Shown here: piece by piece, positions 16,338-24,761 of the stretch | How positions within the stretch are numbered: position 1 is the first letter of the stretch | How the letters are laid out: the number at the start of each line of letters is the position of its first letter | Origin: Mycobacterium sp. | GTDB taxonomy: Bacteria; Actinomycetota; Actinomycetes; Mycobacteriales; Mycobacteriaceae | Length of the DNA stretch: 43,610 nt | Direction: 5' to 3' | Assembly (NCBI RefSeq): GCF_019247635.1 | Contig: NZ_JAFBAR010000041.1 | Span: 1 to 43,610, forward strand | Notes under the pieces: generated by a model | Databases searched by the model: none | Seen by the model: the letters and a program-made list of their open reading frames with translations, nothing else | What the model was told of the DNA's origin: nothing | Program-made: the position numbers and the translations under genes

Positions 16338-17773
16338 GCGCCGCACGAGCCACCCGAAGGGTGTTCGGCCTCGCCTGCTGCGTTCTGCTGATCACCACCG
16401 GGTGCGCGTTCAACGGCCTGAATTCGCTGCCGCTGCCGGGGGCGGTGGGACGTCCCCTGGTCGGTGCCGGCTCCAACATTTACCGCGTTGAGGTCGCCAA
16501 CGTGGGCACGCTGGAAGCGAATTCGCCGGTGATGATCGACGACGTCATTGTTGGCAGCATCAGCAAGATAACTGTGCAGGGATGGCACGCCGTCGTTGAA
16601 ATCTCGGTCAAGCCCGGCACAGTGATCCCCGCTAATTCGGTGGCCAGTGTAGGCCAGACCAGCCTTCTCGGATCCATGCACCTGGAGCTGAATCCGCCCC
16701 TGGACCAGCCGGCGAGCGGGCGACTGCAACCATGTGGCCATCCGATAGACAAGTGCGTTTCGCTGCCGCTGAACCGCACGTCGACTTATCCGTCGACGGA
16801 GCAGACTCTGTCGTCGCTGTCGGTGGTCCTCAACGCCGGGGGGCTGGGACAGATCGGCGACGTCATCCACAACTTCAACGCCGCGCTGTCCGGCCACGCG
16901 GGCGAGGTCCGCGACCTGCTCGTCCGGCTCGACCGATTCGTGGGCACCTTCGACAACCAGCGCGACAACCTGATCGCGTCGATACAAGCCCTGAACCGCC
17001 TCGCCTCGACGTTTGCCGGACAACGCGACGTGATCGCCCAGGCGCTGAACAAGATTCCACCGGCGTTGGACGTGCTCATCAAGGAGCGGCCGCGCCTCAC
17101 ATCCGCGCTCAGCAAGCTCGGGACGCTCAGCGACACCGCTACCAGGCTGGTCAACGACGCGGGCGATGACCTGGTCAAGAACCTGCAGAACCTGGGGCCG
17201 ACTCTGCAAGCGCTGGCCGACATCGGGCCCGAGCTCGACGCGGCCATCGCGTATGCGCCGACGTTCCCCTTCACGCAGGGCGCCATCGACCGGTTCATCC
17301 GCGGCGACTACGTCAACGGGTATTTCATCATCGACCTGACGAACGCCGGGCTGCGCAAGAGCATCCTGCTCGGCACCCACTGGGCGCGGCTGGGTGCGGA
17401 AGCCGTGCCGGCGCCCGGGGATCCGGAGTACCTGCAATTCAAATACGGTGCTCCGCCCGGGGCGCCCGGGGGATTGGAGGCGCCCGGGCCAGTCGGAGAA
17501 CCGCTGCGCGGGGTAAATGGGTCACCCTGGCAACCTGGGGTGCCGCCGCCAAACGCGCCGCCACAGGGACCGGCACCGGGACCGTACTCTTCCGGGGCAC
17601 CGGCGCCGCTCAACCCACAGTCGGGAGATACCCCGCCGCCGCCCGTCCCGCCGTTGGTTGCGGGCCTGACAATGCTCGGTCCGGGAGCGTCGGACCCGCC
17701 GCCGCCCACCGTGGGAGCCCCGGTCCCGGGGGCGACTCCGGTCACGGATCAGCCGACGGACGGAGGGCACTGA
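16334..17773 (+). CDS. mceE: Mce family lipoprotein MceE with Pro-rich tail
   Basis: 479-residue Mce protein with a lipoprotein signal peptide: a basic start (ARATRRV), a hydrophobic core and the lipobox LITTGC, so Cys is lipidated. This is usual for the E subunit (LprK/LprN type). The MCE domain is visible as IYRVEVANVGTLEANSPVMI and VIVGSISKI. The last 100 residues are rich in Pro/Gly/Ala. Overlaps mceD by ATGA and is followed directly by mceF. Confidence 0.92.
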   Translation: MSAARATRRVFGLACCVLLITTGCAFNGLNSLPLPGAVGRPLVGAGSNIYRVEVANVGTLEANSPVMIDDVIVGSISKITVQGWHAVVEISVKPGTVIPANSVASVGQTSLLGSMHLELNPPLDQPASGRLQPCGHPIDKCVSLPLNRTSTYPSTEQTLSSLSVVLNAGGLGQIGDVIHNFNAALSGHAGEVRDLLVRLDRFVGTFDNQRDNLIASIQALNRLASTFAGQRDVIAQALNKIPPALDVLIKERPRLTSALSKLGTLSDTATRLVNDAGDDLVKNLQNLGPTLQALADIGPELDAAIAYAPTFPFTQGAIDRFIRGDYVNGYFIIDLTNAGLRKSILLGTHWARLGAEAVPAPGDPEYLQFKYGAPPGAPGGLEAPGPVGEPLRGVNGSPWQPGVPPPNAPPQGPAPGPYSSGAPAPLNPQSGDTPPPPVPPLVAGLTMLGPGASDPPPPTVGAPVPGATPVTDQPTDGGH

Positions 17774-19470
17774 TGCTGACCCGCTTCGTTCGCATCCAAT
17801 TGGCGATCTTCGCGATCGTGGGGATCATCGGCGTGGTCGTGATGGTGCTGTTCTACATCCAGGCGCCGACCCTGCTGGGCATCGGCAAGATAACGGTAAC
17901 CGTGCAACTGCCCACCGGCGGTGGGATCTACCGCTTCAGCAATGTGACCTATCGAGGCGTGCAGATCGGCAAGGTGACCGGGGTGGAGTTGACCGCGCAC
18001 GGCGCGCAAGCCACGCTCACCCTTGACTCTTCGCCGAAGATCCCGGCGGACTTGCAAGCCGAGGTGCGCAGCATTTCCGCAGTGGGCGAATACTACGTGG
18101 ATCTGCGGCCGCGAACGGACTCGCCGCCGTACCTGCACGACGGCTCCGTCATCGCCGCGCAGGACACGACAATCCCGCAGCCGATAGGTCCGGTCCTCGA
18201 CCAGACCAGCGCGCTGATCAATAGCATCCCCAAGGGCAAGCTCGGCACCCTGCTCGACGAGTCTTTCCAGGCATTCAACGGCGCCGGCTACGACTTCGGC
18301 TCGCTGTTCGACTCTTCGGCGCAAATCTCCGGCGACCTCAACGGAGTCTCCGACCAGGCGCAGGCTCTGACCCAGGACACCGGGCCGTTCCTGGATGCGC
18401 AGGCTCAGACCGCCGATTCGATCCGGCTGTATGCGCGCAGCCTTGCCGGGGTCACGGGGCAGCTGGCGAAGAACGACCCGGAGTTCCGCACTTTGCTCCA
18501 AAGGGCGCCCGGCGCGTTCAACGAGGCATCGGCCCTGCTCACCCAGATCAAGCCGACGTTGCCGGTGCTGCTGGCCAACCTCACTACGATCGGCCAGATC
18601 GGTGTGACCTACCACGCCTCGCTCGAGCAGATATTGGTGTTGCTGCCGCCGTTCACGGCAGCCATTCAGTCGTTCCTCGGTACGAAGACCCCGCATGGAT
18701 TGGCCAGTGGCGCCTTCAACGTCATCATCAGTGATCCGCCCGCATGCACGGTCGGGTTTTTGCCGCCGAGTGAATGGCGTTCGCCCGCCGACACCCGGAT
18801 TGTTGACACACCCGACGGGCTCTACTGCAAACTGCCGCAGGATTCGCCCATCGCCGTGCGCGGCGCCCGCAACTACCCTTGCCAGGGCCAGCCCGGAAAG
18901 CGGGCGCCGACCGTCGAAATTTGCGAGAGCGACAAGCCGTTCGAGCCGCTCGCCATGAGGCAGCACGTGTTCGGCACCTACCCGCTGGACCCGAACCTCA
19001 TCAGCCAGGGCATCGCGCCCGACGACCGGGTCAACTGGAACCGCAACAGAATCTTTGGGCCCGTGGAGGGGACCCCGATGCCCCCAGGAGCAGTTCCGCG
19101 GGGAACTCCCCCGGCGGGACCACCGTTGCCGGCCGGCATTGGAGCCCCGCTGACACCGATGGGGGCGGTGGATCCCATAGCGCCGATCGACCTTCCCTCG
19201 CCCGCGCCCGCGCCTGCGGCCGAGCCCGCGCCGGCGGCGCCTGGGCCTTCCCCGGCGCCCCCGCCCGCGGACGCGCCCGCTCCGGCCGGCGGTGCACCCG
19301 CTGTGGCGCCGAGCGCGTTCGGAGGCGCGTCGCAGCCCGGCCCGTCAGTGGCGATAGCCCAGTACAACCCCCAAACCGGGGCATACGTGACCCCGGACGG
19401 TCACGTTTTTCGCCAGTCGGATCTGGTCAACAAGGCGCCCAAAACATGGAAGGACATGTTCGCGACATAA
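17773..19470 (+). CDS. mceF: Mce family protein MceF with Pro/Ala-rich tail
   Basis: 565-residue last Mce subunit. N-terminal transmembrane helix (IQLAIFAIVGIIGVVVMVLF), MCE domain (ITVTVQLPTGGGIYRFSNVT, VQIGKVTGVEL), helical region and a Pro/Ala-rich segment near residues 435-515. A distinct C-terminus follows (YNPQTGAYVTPDGHVFRQSD) that resembles the conserved end of other mycobacterial MceF proteins. Longer than most MceF because of the low-complexity insert. Start ATG overlaps the mceE stop (TGATG). End of the operon; no clear terminator hairpin follows. Confidence 0.92.
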   Translation: MLTRFVRIQLAIFAIVGIIGVVVMVLFYIQAPTLLGIGKITVTVQLPTGGGIYRFSNVTYRGVQIGKVTGVELTAHGAQATLTLDSSPKIPADLQAEVRSISAVGEYYVDLRPRTDSPPYLHDGSVIAAQDTTIPQPIGPVLDQTSALINSIPKGKLGTLLDESFQAFNGAGYDFGSLFDSSAQISGDLNGVSDQAQALTQDTGPFLDAQAQTADSIRLYARSLAGVTGQLAKNDPEFRTLLQRAPGAFNEASALLTQIKPTLPVLLANLTTIGQIGVTYHASLEQILVLLPPFTAAIQSFLGTKTPHGLASGAFNVIISDPPACTVGFLPPSEWRSPADTRIVDTPDGLYCKLPQDSPIAVRGARNYPCQGQPGKRAPTVEICESDKPFEPLAMRQHVFGTYPLDPNLISQGIAPDDRVNWNRNRIFGPVEGTPMPPGAVPRGTPPAGPPLPAGIGAPLTPMGAVDPIAPIDLPSPAPAPAAEPAPAAPGPSPAPPPADAPAPAGGAPAVAPSAFGGASQPGPSVAIAQYNPQTGAYVTPDGHVFRQSDLVNKAPKTWKDMFAT

Positions 19471-19530
19471 CAACGGGCGCCTTTGCCGGGCGTCTTTGCC
19501 AGGCACAGCGTTTAGGTCAGGCGCGCCGGG

Positions 19531-20034
19531 TCAACCTATCTTGTCCAGCCTGAACGGCTGCTCGATGTACAGCGGAGCATTGGTACCGCAGGCGCCGGAC
19601 GGCCCCGTGGTGTGCTCCCTGCCGGCGAACACTGGCGATCCGGGGGTGTTTGTACCGTTGTCTGGGTCCGCTGGATAGAAATAGAAGACCTCGTGGCCGA
19701 CGAACGAACTGCCGTCGGGGCAGGTCTCCCAGTTCGGGATGTCGCGTTTGACGTACCAGTTGAGCCCGTCGTGCATGGTCACAGGTGCGGTCCAGCCCTG
19801 GTCACTGACCACCTGGCCGGTGCAGTCCTGAGCCGTCGAGCACGCAGTGCTGATCCTCCAGGTGCTTCGCACGACGGACTCTTGGTGAAAGACGCTGTTA
19901 GTTCTGGCCCAGTCGCCGACCACCGTGGCGGTGTATGTGCCGTTGACGGCCGGGTCGTAGGCCCATGCTGACGGGGCCGCGCTCACGCTGGCGAGGACCA
20001 GTGATGCGCTTACCGCGACCATCATCGAACGCAT
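19531..20034 (-). CDS. Secreted protein of unknown function
   Basis: 167-residue protein with a clear signal peptide (MMVAVSASLVLASVSAAPSA, cleavage near AWA-YDP). The mature part has six cysteines in pairs (CSTAQDC, CPDG, CGTN), consistent with an extracytoplasmic disulfide-bonded protein. I recall a secreted protein of this kind next to the M. tuberculosis mce4 operon (Rv3491), but identity is not proven. The ATG at 20034 has AAGGAG six bases upstream; a GTG at 20037 is also possible. Convergent with mceF, and transcribed in the same direction as the Mam pair to its right. Confidence 0.75.
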   Translation of the reverse strand: MRSMMVAVSASLVLASVSAAPSAWAYDPAVNGTYTATVVGDWARTNSVFHQESVVRSTWRISTACSTAQDCTGQVVSDQGWTAPVTMHDGLNWYVKRDIPNWETCPDGSSFVGHEVFYFYPADPDNGTNTPGSPVFAGREHTTGPSGACGTNAPLYIEQPFRLDKIG

Positions 20035-20121
20035 CACACACTCCTTGACGCGCTAATTACCGGCATTTCAGGTGGAATCTAAAGACTAACACCGTATCTG
20101 CCTATCACGTTCGGGTTTAAC

Positions 20122-20718
20122 TTAATGGCCTTGCCGGTCCGGTATTGCCGCGTCGAATTTCTCGATAAGCCAGGAATTGTTGACCTTTGTCAGCGTTACG
20201 CGCAGGCTGCTCGATGTCACCACGGGTTCCGGCTTTTCCTTGCTGGATGTCTTCTGTTTGACGAATACGAGCACGACAGCCGAATTCGGGTGCAGTTCCG
20301 ACACGCCGGCCTTGACCACGGTGGCACTCGATGTGACTCGCGCGCGCTGCGCCGACGGCCCGACGATCTGGTCGGCGAAGCGCTGGTAGTACGCCAGGTA
20401 GTTTTCGGTGAGCCGGGATTTGGCGTTCTCGAAATCCTGGCCCAAGGTGTCGGGTGAGTAGGACAGCAACGCAACGGCGCCGTCGCTTGCCGCCTTGATC
20501 ACCTGGTGTGCCACGACGTCGTCGGTCTGCAAATCCTTCTGGTACACGGAGTGGAAATACCAGCCACCAAAGGTCGTCGAGACGACAACCAGCACGCTCA
20601 ACAGAATGGGCCGCCACCGTGCCACGCAACGACGCAACCCGCGCCCGATGACATTGGTCCGGTGGCTGGGCATTGCCTCCTGAACTTCCTCCGTGGTCGT
20701 TTCGTCGTCCAGGCTCAC
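20122..20718 (-). CDS. Mce-associated membrane protein (Mam), second of pair
   Basis: 198-residue single-pass protein: a cytoplasmic N-terminus, a hydrophobic helix (ILLSVLVVVSTTFGGWYF), then an extracytoplasmic domain with LLSYSPDTLGQDFENAKSRL and LHPNSAVVLVFVKQ. These segments match Mce-associated (Mam) proteins, which stabilise or accompany Mce complexes. It overlaps (GTGA) the preceding Mam gene. Unlike mam genes placed directly after mceF in the same direction, this pair lies on the opposite strand. A related protein is encoded at 33672-34355. Confidence 0.85.
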   Translation of the reverse strand: MSLDDETTTEEVQEAMPSHRTNVIGRGLRRCVARWRPILLSVLVVVSTTFGGWYFHSVYQKDLQTDDVVAHQVIKAASDGAVALLSYSPDTLGQDFENAKSRLTENYLAYYQRFADQIVGPSAQRARVTSSATVVKAGVSELHPNSAVVLVFVKQKTSSKEKPEPVVTSSSLRVTLTKVNNSWLIEKFDAAIPDRQGH

Positions 20719-21500
20719 GGGACGAATTCGATTCTCGAGATCTTGAGCTGACCTTGTTCGTTTTGGACGGTCACCACGAGCCGCACCGACTGCGTATCCG
20801 GCTTGGCCTGGCCGGGCTTGGTGTACTCGGCCCTCGCCGCGACCAGCACAACCGCCGAATCCGTCGTCATGGACTCGACCGCGACGTCTTTGACGGTGCC
20901 CTTAGCCGTGACTTTGGACTTCTCGAGTGCCTTGATGGCATCCTCGGCGCCCATCAAGATGCCGACTTTGAATAGGCCGGTGGTGTCGTCGGCAAACCGC
21001 TGCATGTCGTCTCTGGCCGTGCTCGGATCGAGCGACATCATTGTCAGCACGCCGTTGCGGGCCGCCGCGGCGTACTCGGCGCTACGCTGCCTTTCCTTTT
21101 CGATCCCGCGGTGCTGCCACGCCACATAACCGGTCGCGGCCAGTGCGGCGCAGATGACGGCGACCGCGGCGGTGACGGCGGCGGCGACTTTCCACGTCAC
21201 CCGCGGTAAGCGGGATAACCGGGGCAGCCGGCGTCGGCGCGACGGCGCCGCGTCGGATTGTTCGCCGTCCAGCGGGACGCCGGCATCAGGCTCGACGTCG
21301 GCTTCCGCCGCGGCGGCCAGGGTGCGGCGCTCACTCGATGCCGCATCCGCTTGCCGGCGCAGCCGGGTGGCGCGGGCACGGGCGGCTTCGGCGCGGGCTT
21401 GCGCGCGTGCGAGTTCGTCTGCCTCGGTCACTGAAGAGGACGTAGGCGCGGAGAGGGCATCGGGGTCGAGCGCCCCGGCTGAAAGCTCGCGCGGCGGCAT
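20715..21500 (-). CDS. Mce-associated membrane protein (Mam), first of pair
   Basis: 261-residue protein. An Ala/Arg/Glu-rich cytoplasmic region (about 1-85, probably coiled or disordered) precedes one transmembrane helix (VAAAVTAAVAVICAALAATG) and an extracytoplasmic domain ending QLKISRIEFVP. The C-terminal motif matches the related gene at 32617 (QLKMSKVEFVP). The ATG at 21500 has the strong ribosome site AGGAGGTGA, so this is the leading gene of the leftward pair. Expected to act with an Mce transporter at the membrane. Confidence 0.85.
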   Translation of the reverse strand: MPPRELSAGALDPDALSAPTSSSVTEADELARAQARAEAARARATRLRRQADAASSERRTLAAAAEADVEPDAGVPLDGEQSDAAPSRRRRLPRLSRLPRVTWKVAAAVTAAVAVICAALAATGYVAWQHRGIEKERQRSAEYAAAARNGVLTMMSLDPSTARDDMQRFADDTTGLFKVGILMGAEDAIKALEKSKVTAKGTVKDVAVESMTTDSAVVLVAARAEYTKPGQAKPDTQSVRLVVTVQNEQGQLKISRIEFVP

Positions 21501-21661
21501 GAATCACCTCCTCGTCCGCACCGGCAGGAGAGCCACGTTATCACTGGTTGTCCCAGCCAGATTGGATACACGGGTGCCGGCGGGACGATATCGGAAGCAT
21601 ATCTTCTCCACCACCGAGAATTTTGTTCCCCTGCCATACCACATTGTGGCAAAGTAATCAC

Positions 21662-22066
21662 GTGCGATTTATCGTGACAGCGGTCGCCGCATTATTCGGC
21701 TTCAGCGTGTTGGTGGCGCCCCAGGCCGGCGCCGGACCGGTGAATTGCGATTACCCGGATTGCACGCCGGGCATCATCCCGCATCGTGTGCTCGGTGCGC
21801 CGTGCGATAACACCACCTACTACGTGTTCGGGACCGCCGACTATTACGTGTCCTTCGCGACGCAGCCAGGGCGGCTGATGTTCTGCGGCTCGCCCAGGCG
21901 ATACGAGCCCCGCTGGTTCCGATCGCCCCCGATGGCCGGTGTCAAGGACGAGAATTCGTCCTGCGTTGACTATCAGGAGTACTACGTCGCACAAGCGCCG
22001 GATGGTCTATTCCTGGTCTGCAATGCGCATGACGGCACTCAAATCTGGGAGCGCGGCGACACTTAA
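21662..22066 (+). CDS. Small secreted Cys-rich protein, unknown function
   Basis: 134-residue protein with a signal peptide (FIVTAVAALFGFSVLVA, cleavage near AGA-GPV) and six cysteines in the mature part, including CDYPDCTPG, CDNTTYY and CVDYQEYY. This is consistent with a disulfide-stabilised exported protein. The GTG at 21662 was chosen because it starts the signal peptide; longer upstream readings lack one. A degenerate GAGAAT-type palindrome at 21616-21630 precedes it. I do not recognise a named family. Confidence 0.7.
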   Translation: MRFIVTAVAALFGFSVLVAPQAGAGPVNCDYPDCTPGIIPHRVLGAPCDNTTYYVFGTADYYVSFATQPGRLMFCGSPRRYEPRWFRSPPMAGVKDENSSCVDYQEYYVAQAPDGLFLVCNAHDGTQIWERGDT

Positions 22067-22072
22067 CCCGAC

Positions 22073-22363
22073 TCACGGCCGATTGTTCGGAATTTCGGGC
22101 CACGTTTGGAAGGGGCTGGGTCCGAAGTAATCTCCGTTATGAATGGTGCCGTCCCTGTCGCGGTGGTGCGCGTCGTGGCAAGTGGCCGGTTCCCACTGCG
22201 GTCCCCATGCCGCATCGAACGGCTGGCCCGGGCACCAGTGGTATCCCACGAACGGCCACGGAGGATCGTCGGCGTGAGCCCTGGTCGCCGTGGTCGCGCT
22301 CGCGAGCCCGAAGCCGGCCGTGGCCACAATCGCCGCGGCAGCGAAACGCGTCACTATGTTCAT
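22073..22363 (-). CDS. Small secreted protein, unknown function
   Basis: 96-residue protein: signal peptide (FAAAAIVATAGFGLASATTA, cleavage near AHA-DDP), then a short Trp/His/Pro-rich mature part (WPFVGYHWCPGQPFDAAWGP, CHDAHHRDRDGTIHNGDYFG) with two cysteines. I recall many such short secreted proteins in mycobacteria, without known function. Convergent with the secreted protein at 21662-22066, only 6 bases apart. Confidence 0.7.
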   Translation of the reverse strand: MNIVTRFAAAAIVATAGFGLASATTATRAHADDPPWPFVGYHWCPGQPFDAAWGPQWEPATCHDAHHRDRDGTIHNGDYFGPSPFQTWPEIPNNRP

Positions 22364-22510
22364 GGGAGAACCGTACCTAAGCGGAAGTGACTTTGCCGAG
22401 GAGTTTTGCAACGAGCGGTCAGATAAATGAGTTCACCGCAAACAGTATTTCGCATTGGAGCGCATCATCTCTGGGTTTCAAATATATCGTCACGGCACGC
22501 GGTGGCCGAT

Positions 22511-23110
22511 CTAATTGCGTGCCCTTGGCAGACCCAACAGGCGCCTGCTCAGGTCGGTCAACCGCTTCTGCAGAGTGTCGTCATCGATATCGGCGACCAA
22601 AGGATGCATGACGGCGCTGCTGACCGCGCCCGAGAACATCGCTCCCGCGATCCGGGTGTCCTCGTCGGTGTCGTCCAGCAGCACGCGGTATAGGCGGTCC
22701 ATGAACCGCTGGAAGGGTTCGTGCTCCGCGAGTAACCGCACGACGACCGGATCGAACTGCAATGTCCGCACCAACCGGCGGTCGCGGACCGCCATCTCGA
22801 TCGTGCTGACCAACAGCGCATCACGGGCCTGGGATCCGTCGCCGTGTTCTTCGGCCTCCTCGAGTGCGGGCGCCAACCGGCCGAGTTCGCGCTCCGTGAC
22901 GGCGATGACGATCTGATCTTTGGTCCGGAACTGGTGGTAGACGGCGGCTTTCGTGATCCCGACGGCATCGGCGATCATCTGCAACGAGGTCCCGCTGACG
23001 CCGTGTTGCGCGAACAGATCCAGTGCGGCATCAAGGACTCGCGTCCGAGCGGCGCTGTGCGCGACGACGTTGAGGCCACCCTTGGCGGCCGACTGCTGCG
23101 GAGATGCCAC
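22511..23110 (-). CDS. TetR-family transcriptional regulator
   Basis: 199-residue TetR regulator. The N-terminal helix-turn-helix reads RVLDAALDLFAQHGVSGTSL, IADAVGITKAAVYHQFRTK, the standard TetR DNA-binding signature; the C-terminal half is the ligand and dimer domain. It is divergent from the membrane-protein/oxidase-subunit operon starting at 23212. A perfect 16-base palindrome lies between them at 23144-23159, so it probably represses itself and that operon. The effector is unknown. Confidence 0.9.
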   Translation of the reverse strand: MASPQQSAAKGGLNVVAHSAARTRVLDAALDLFAQHGVSGTSLQMIADAVGITKAAVYHQFRTKDQIVIAVTERELGRLAPALEEAEEHGDGSQARDALLVSTIEMAVRDRRLVRTLQFDPVVVRLLAEHEPFQRFMDRLYRVLLDDTDEDTRIAGAMFSGAVSSAVMHPLVADIDDDTLQKRLTDLSRRLLGLPRARN

Positions 23111-23141
23111 AGAAAGAGGGTAGACGAACGCCTTGACCCTA

Positions 23142-23161
23142 GGCTAGCCGATCGGCTAGTT
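23142..23161. promoter_or_regulatory. Perfect palindrome CTAGCCGATCGGCTAG, probable TetR operator
   Basis: The 16-base perfect inverted repeat at 23144-23159 sits in the 101-base divergent region between the TetR gene and the membrane-protein operon. A further half site, CTAGCCG, occurs at 23169-23175. Position and symmetry make this the likely binding site of the adjacent TetR protein. Confidence 0.75.
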
Positions 23162-23211
23162 TCGCTGACTAGCCGCGCACGTATCCACGCCGTCGTAGCG
23201 AAGGAGCCACG

Positions 23212-23988
23212 ATGTCAGACATCGGTGAAAGCGACGCCCCACCACCACGAGCTGGGCTTCGACGGACCGACGGTGAGTCCCTTCTGTTTTGGACATTGCC
23301 CGCGGCGGCCATCATCTGGGTCTCAGCTTTCCTCCTGTTTCCCGGGTTCACGCCGCCGTTGTCGCCGACGTTGTCAGCAGACCAGGTCGCCGCGTTCTAT
23401 CGCGATCCGCACAACCTTCCGCGGATTCGCTACAGCATGATCCTGTTCAACTGGTTCGGCGTGTGCCTGGTGCCGATTCTCGTCCTGCTGGTGATGCAGA
23501 TCCGCCGGATGGCTCATCGCACGCCGATCTTCTCCTACTGCATGCTCGGCTGTGTGGCGGGCGGCCCGACGCTGTTTCTTATCGCCAACATCTGCTGGCT
23601 GTTGGCCGCCTTCCGGCCGGAGCGCAACCCGGAGTTGACGCAGCTGTACAACGATTTTGCCTGGATCACGTTCACGAGTCAGGTTCCATTCTTGATCGCG
23701 CAATGCGTGATCCTCGCCGCGGCAATCTATTTCGACAACCCGACAGGCCTGGTACTGAAACGGTGGGTGGCCCACTTCAACGTTCTCGTCGCGGCGGCGC
23801 TGGTGCCGGCGGCATTCACCGGCCTCGCGTTGTCCGGTCCGCTGGCATGGAACGGGACGCTGTCGTTCTGGCTCAAGAACATTGCCATCGCCGTATGGAT
23901 AGTTGTGATGGGAGTCGTTCTGGGCCAGGCCATTTACCGAGAGCGCGACCAGCGGGCGCTGCCCGAGGAACAACAGGTCGCCGGATGA
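23212..23988 (+). CDS. Six-helix membrane protein, paralogue of the next gene
   Basis: 258-residue integral membrane protein with about six hydrophobic helices, for example LLFWTLPAAAIIWVSAFLLF, MILFNWFGVCLVPILVLLVM and LKNIAIAVWIVVMGVVLG. Shared features with the next gene (R-x-RxPEL, DFAWITF / DFAFLSF, LAWNG near the C-terminus) show the two are paralogues, likely a tandem duplication whose products may form a heterodimer. No catalytic motif is recognised. It heads a rightward operon of four genes with oxidase subunit III- and IV-like proteins. Confidence 0.8.
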   Translation: MSDIGESDAPPPRAGLRRTDGESLLFWTLPAAAIIWVSAFLLFPGFTPPLSPTLSADQVAAFYRDPHNLPRIRYSMILFNWFGVCLVPILVLLVMQIRRMAHRTPIFSYCMLGCVAGGPTLFLIANICWLLAAFRPERNPELTQLYNDFAWITFTSQVPFLIAQCVILAAAIYFDNPTGLVLKRWVAHFNVLVAAALVPAAFTGLALSGPLAWNGTLSFWLKNIAIAVWIVVMGVVLGQAIYRERDQRALPEEQQVAG

Positions 23989-24761
23989 ATACCCTGGCGA
24001 CACGGACCGCGTCTCCGCTTGCCTGGTACGCGCGGCAAAACCCCAAGCGCGAGTTGTGGCTGGCCTGGGGCACACTCGTCGTCTTCTACATCTTCTTCGG
24101 CGTGGTGTTCTTCGTGCTGACGCGCACTCAACCCCCACCGAGTCCCGCATGGGACAGCCGCAAGGTCGTGCAATGGTTCCAGGACAACCATTCCGGGATC
24201 CTTATCGGGTTCGCCATCATGTTCGTCATCACCGGCATGACGACCATGAGCAACGCACTCATCGCCTATTCGATGCGGCGCATGTCGGTAAGCCCTGCGT
24301 TCGGCTATACCTATCTGATTCTTTATTCGCTCAGCGCCATCCCGGGCATGTTGTTGATGTGCATCGCGCTCACCGTCGGAGCGCTGCGACCCGATCGCGA
24401 CCCTGAGCTGATCACTTGGACCTACGACTTCGCCTTCCTGTCGTTCATCGGGACCATGGGGGTGTTCCTAATCGGCTCACTGGTGTGGATGCTCGCAATT
24501 CTCATCGACAAGAATCGGGTGTTCCCAAAGTGGTTCGGCTACCTCAACCTGTGCAACGCACTCACCGAGATAGTCGTGTCACCCGCGTGGATCTTCCGGC
24601 GCGGCGTGCTGGCCTGGAACGGCCAGATCGCGTGGTGGCTCAACATGGTCGTGTTCGCCATCTACACGGGGGTTTTCATCTTCCTACTCAGACAGCTGAT
24701 CCAGCGCGAGGACTTCGGCACCGGGCCGTTGCCCAACCTCGCGCCGAAGGCGGCGCGATGA
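23985..24761 (+). CDS. Six-helix membrane protein, paralogue of the previous gene
   Basis: 258-residue membrane protein, start ATG 23985 overlapping the previous stop (ATGA). About six helices, including LAWGTLVVFYIFFGVVFFVL and WWLNMVVFAIYTGVFIFLL. It shares the LAWNG and RDPEL-x-YDFAF motifs with its neighbour. Function unknown. Coupling on both sides (ATGA into the oxidase subunit III-like gene) suggests the four products form one membrane complex. Confidence 0.8.
   Translation: MNTLATRTASPLAWYARQNPKRELWLAWGTLVVFYIFFGVVFFVLTRTQPPPSPAWDSRKVVQWFQDNHSGILIGFAIMFVITGMTTMSNALIAYSMRRMSVSPAFGYTYLILYSLSAIPGMLLMCIALTVGALRPDRDPELITWTYDFAFLSFIGTMGVFLIGSLVWMLAILIDKNRVFPKWFGYLNLCNALTEIVVSPAWIFRRGVLAWNGQIAWWLNMVVFAIYTGVFIFLLRQLIQREDFGTGPLPNLAPKAAR

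Noticed and set aside
14826..16346. 506-residue minus-strand frame opposite mceD
   Set aside because: Shadow of a clear Mce gene; no start signal or motif of its own.
9827..19470. Naming this operon mce4 (cholesterol importer)
   Set aside because: The YrbEA sequence and the nearby secreted protein recall mce4, but mycobacteria carry many mce operons and the lineage cannot be decided by eye. Only generic subunit letters are used.
21616..21630. GAGAATTTTGTTCCC upstream of the secreted protein at 21662 as a regulon site
   Set aside because: The left arm is perfect but the right arm has two mismatches and the downstream gene is not catabolic. It is noted only as degenerate.
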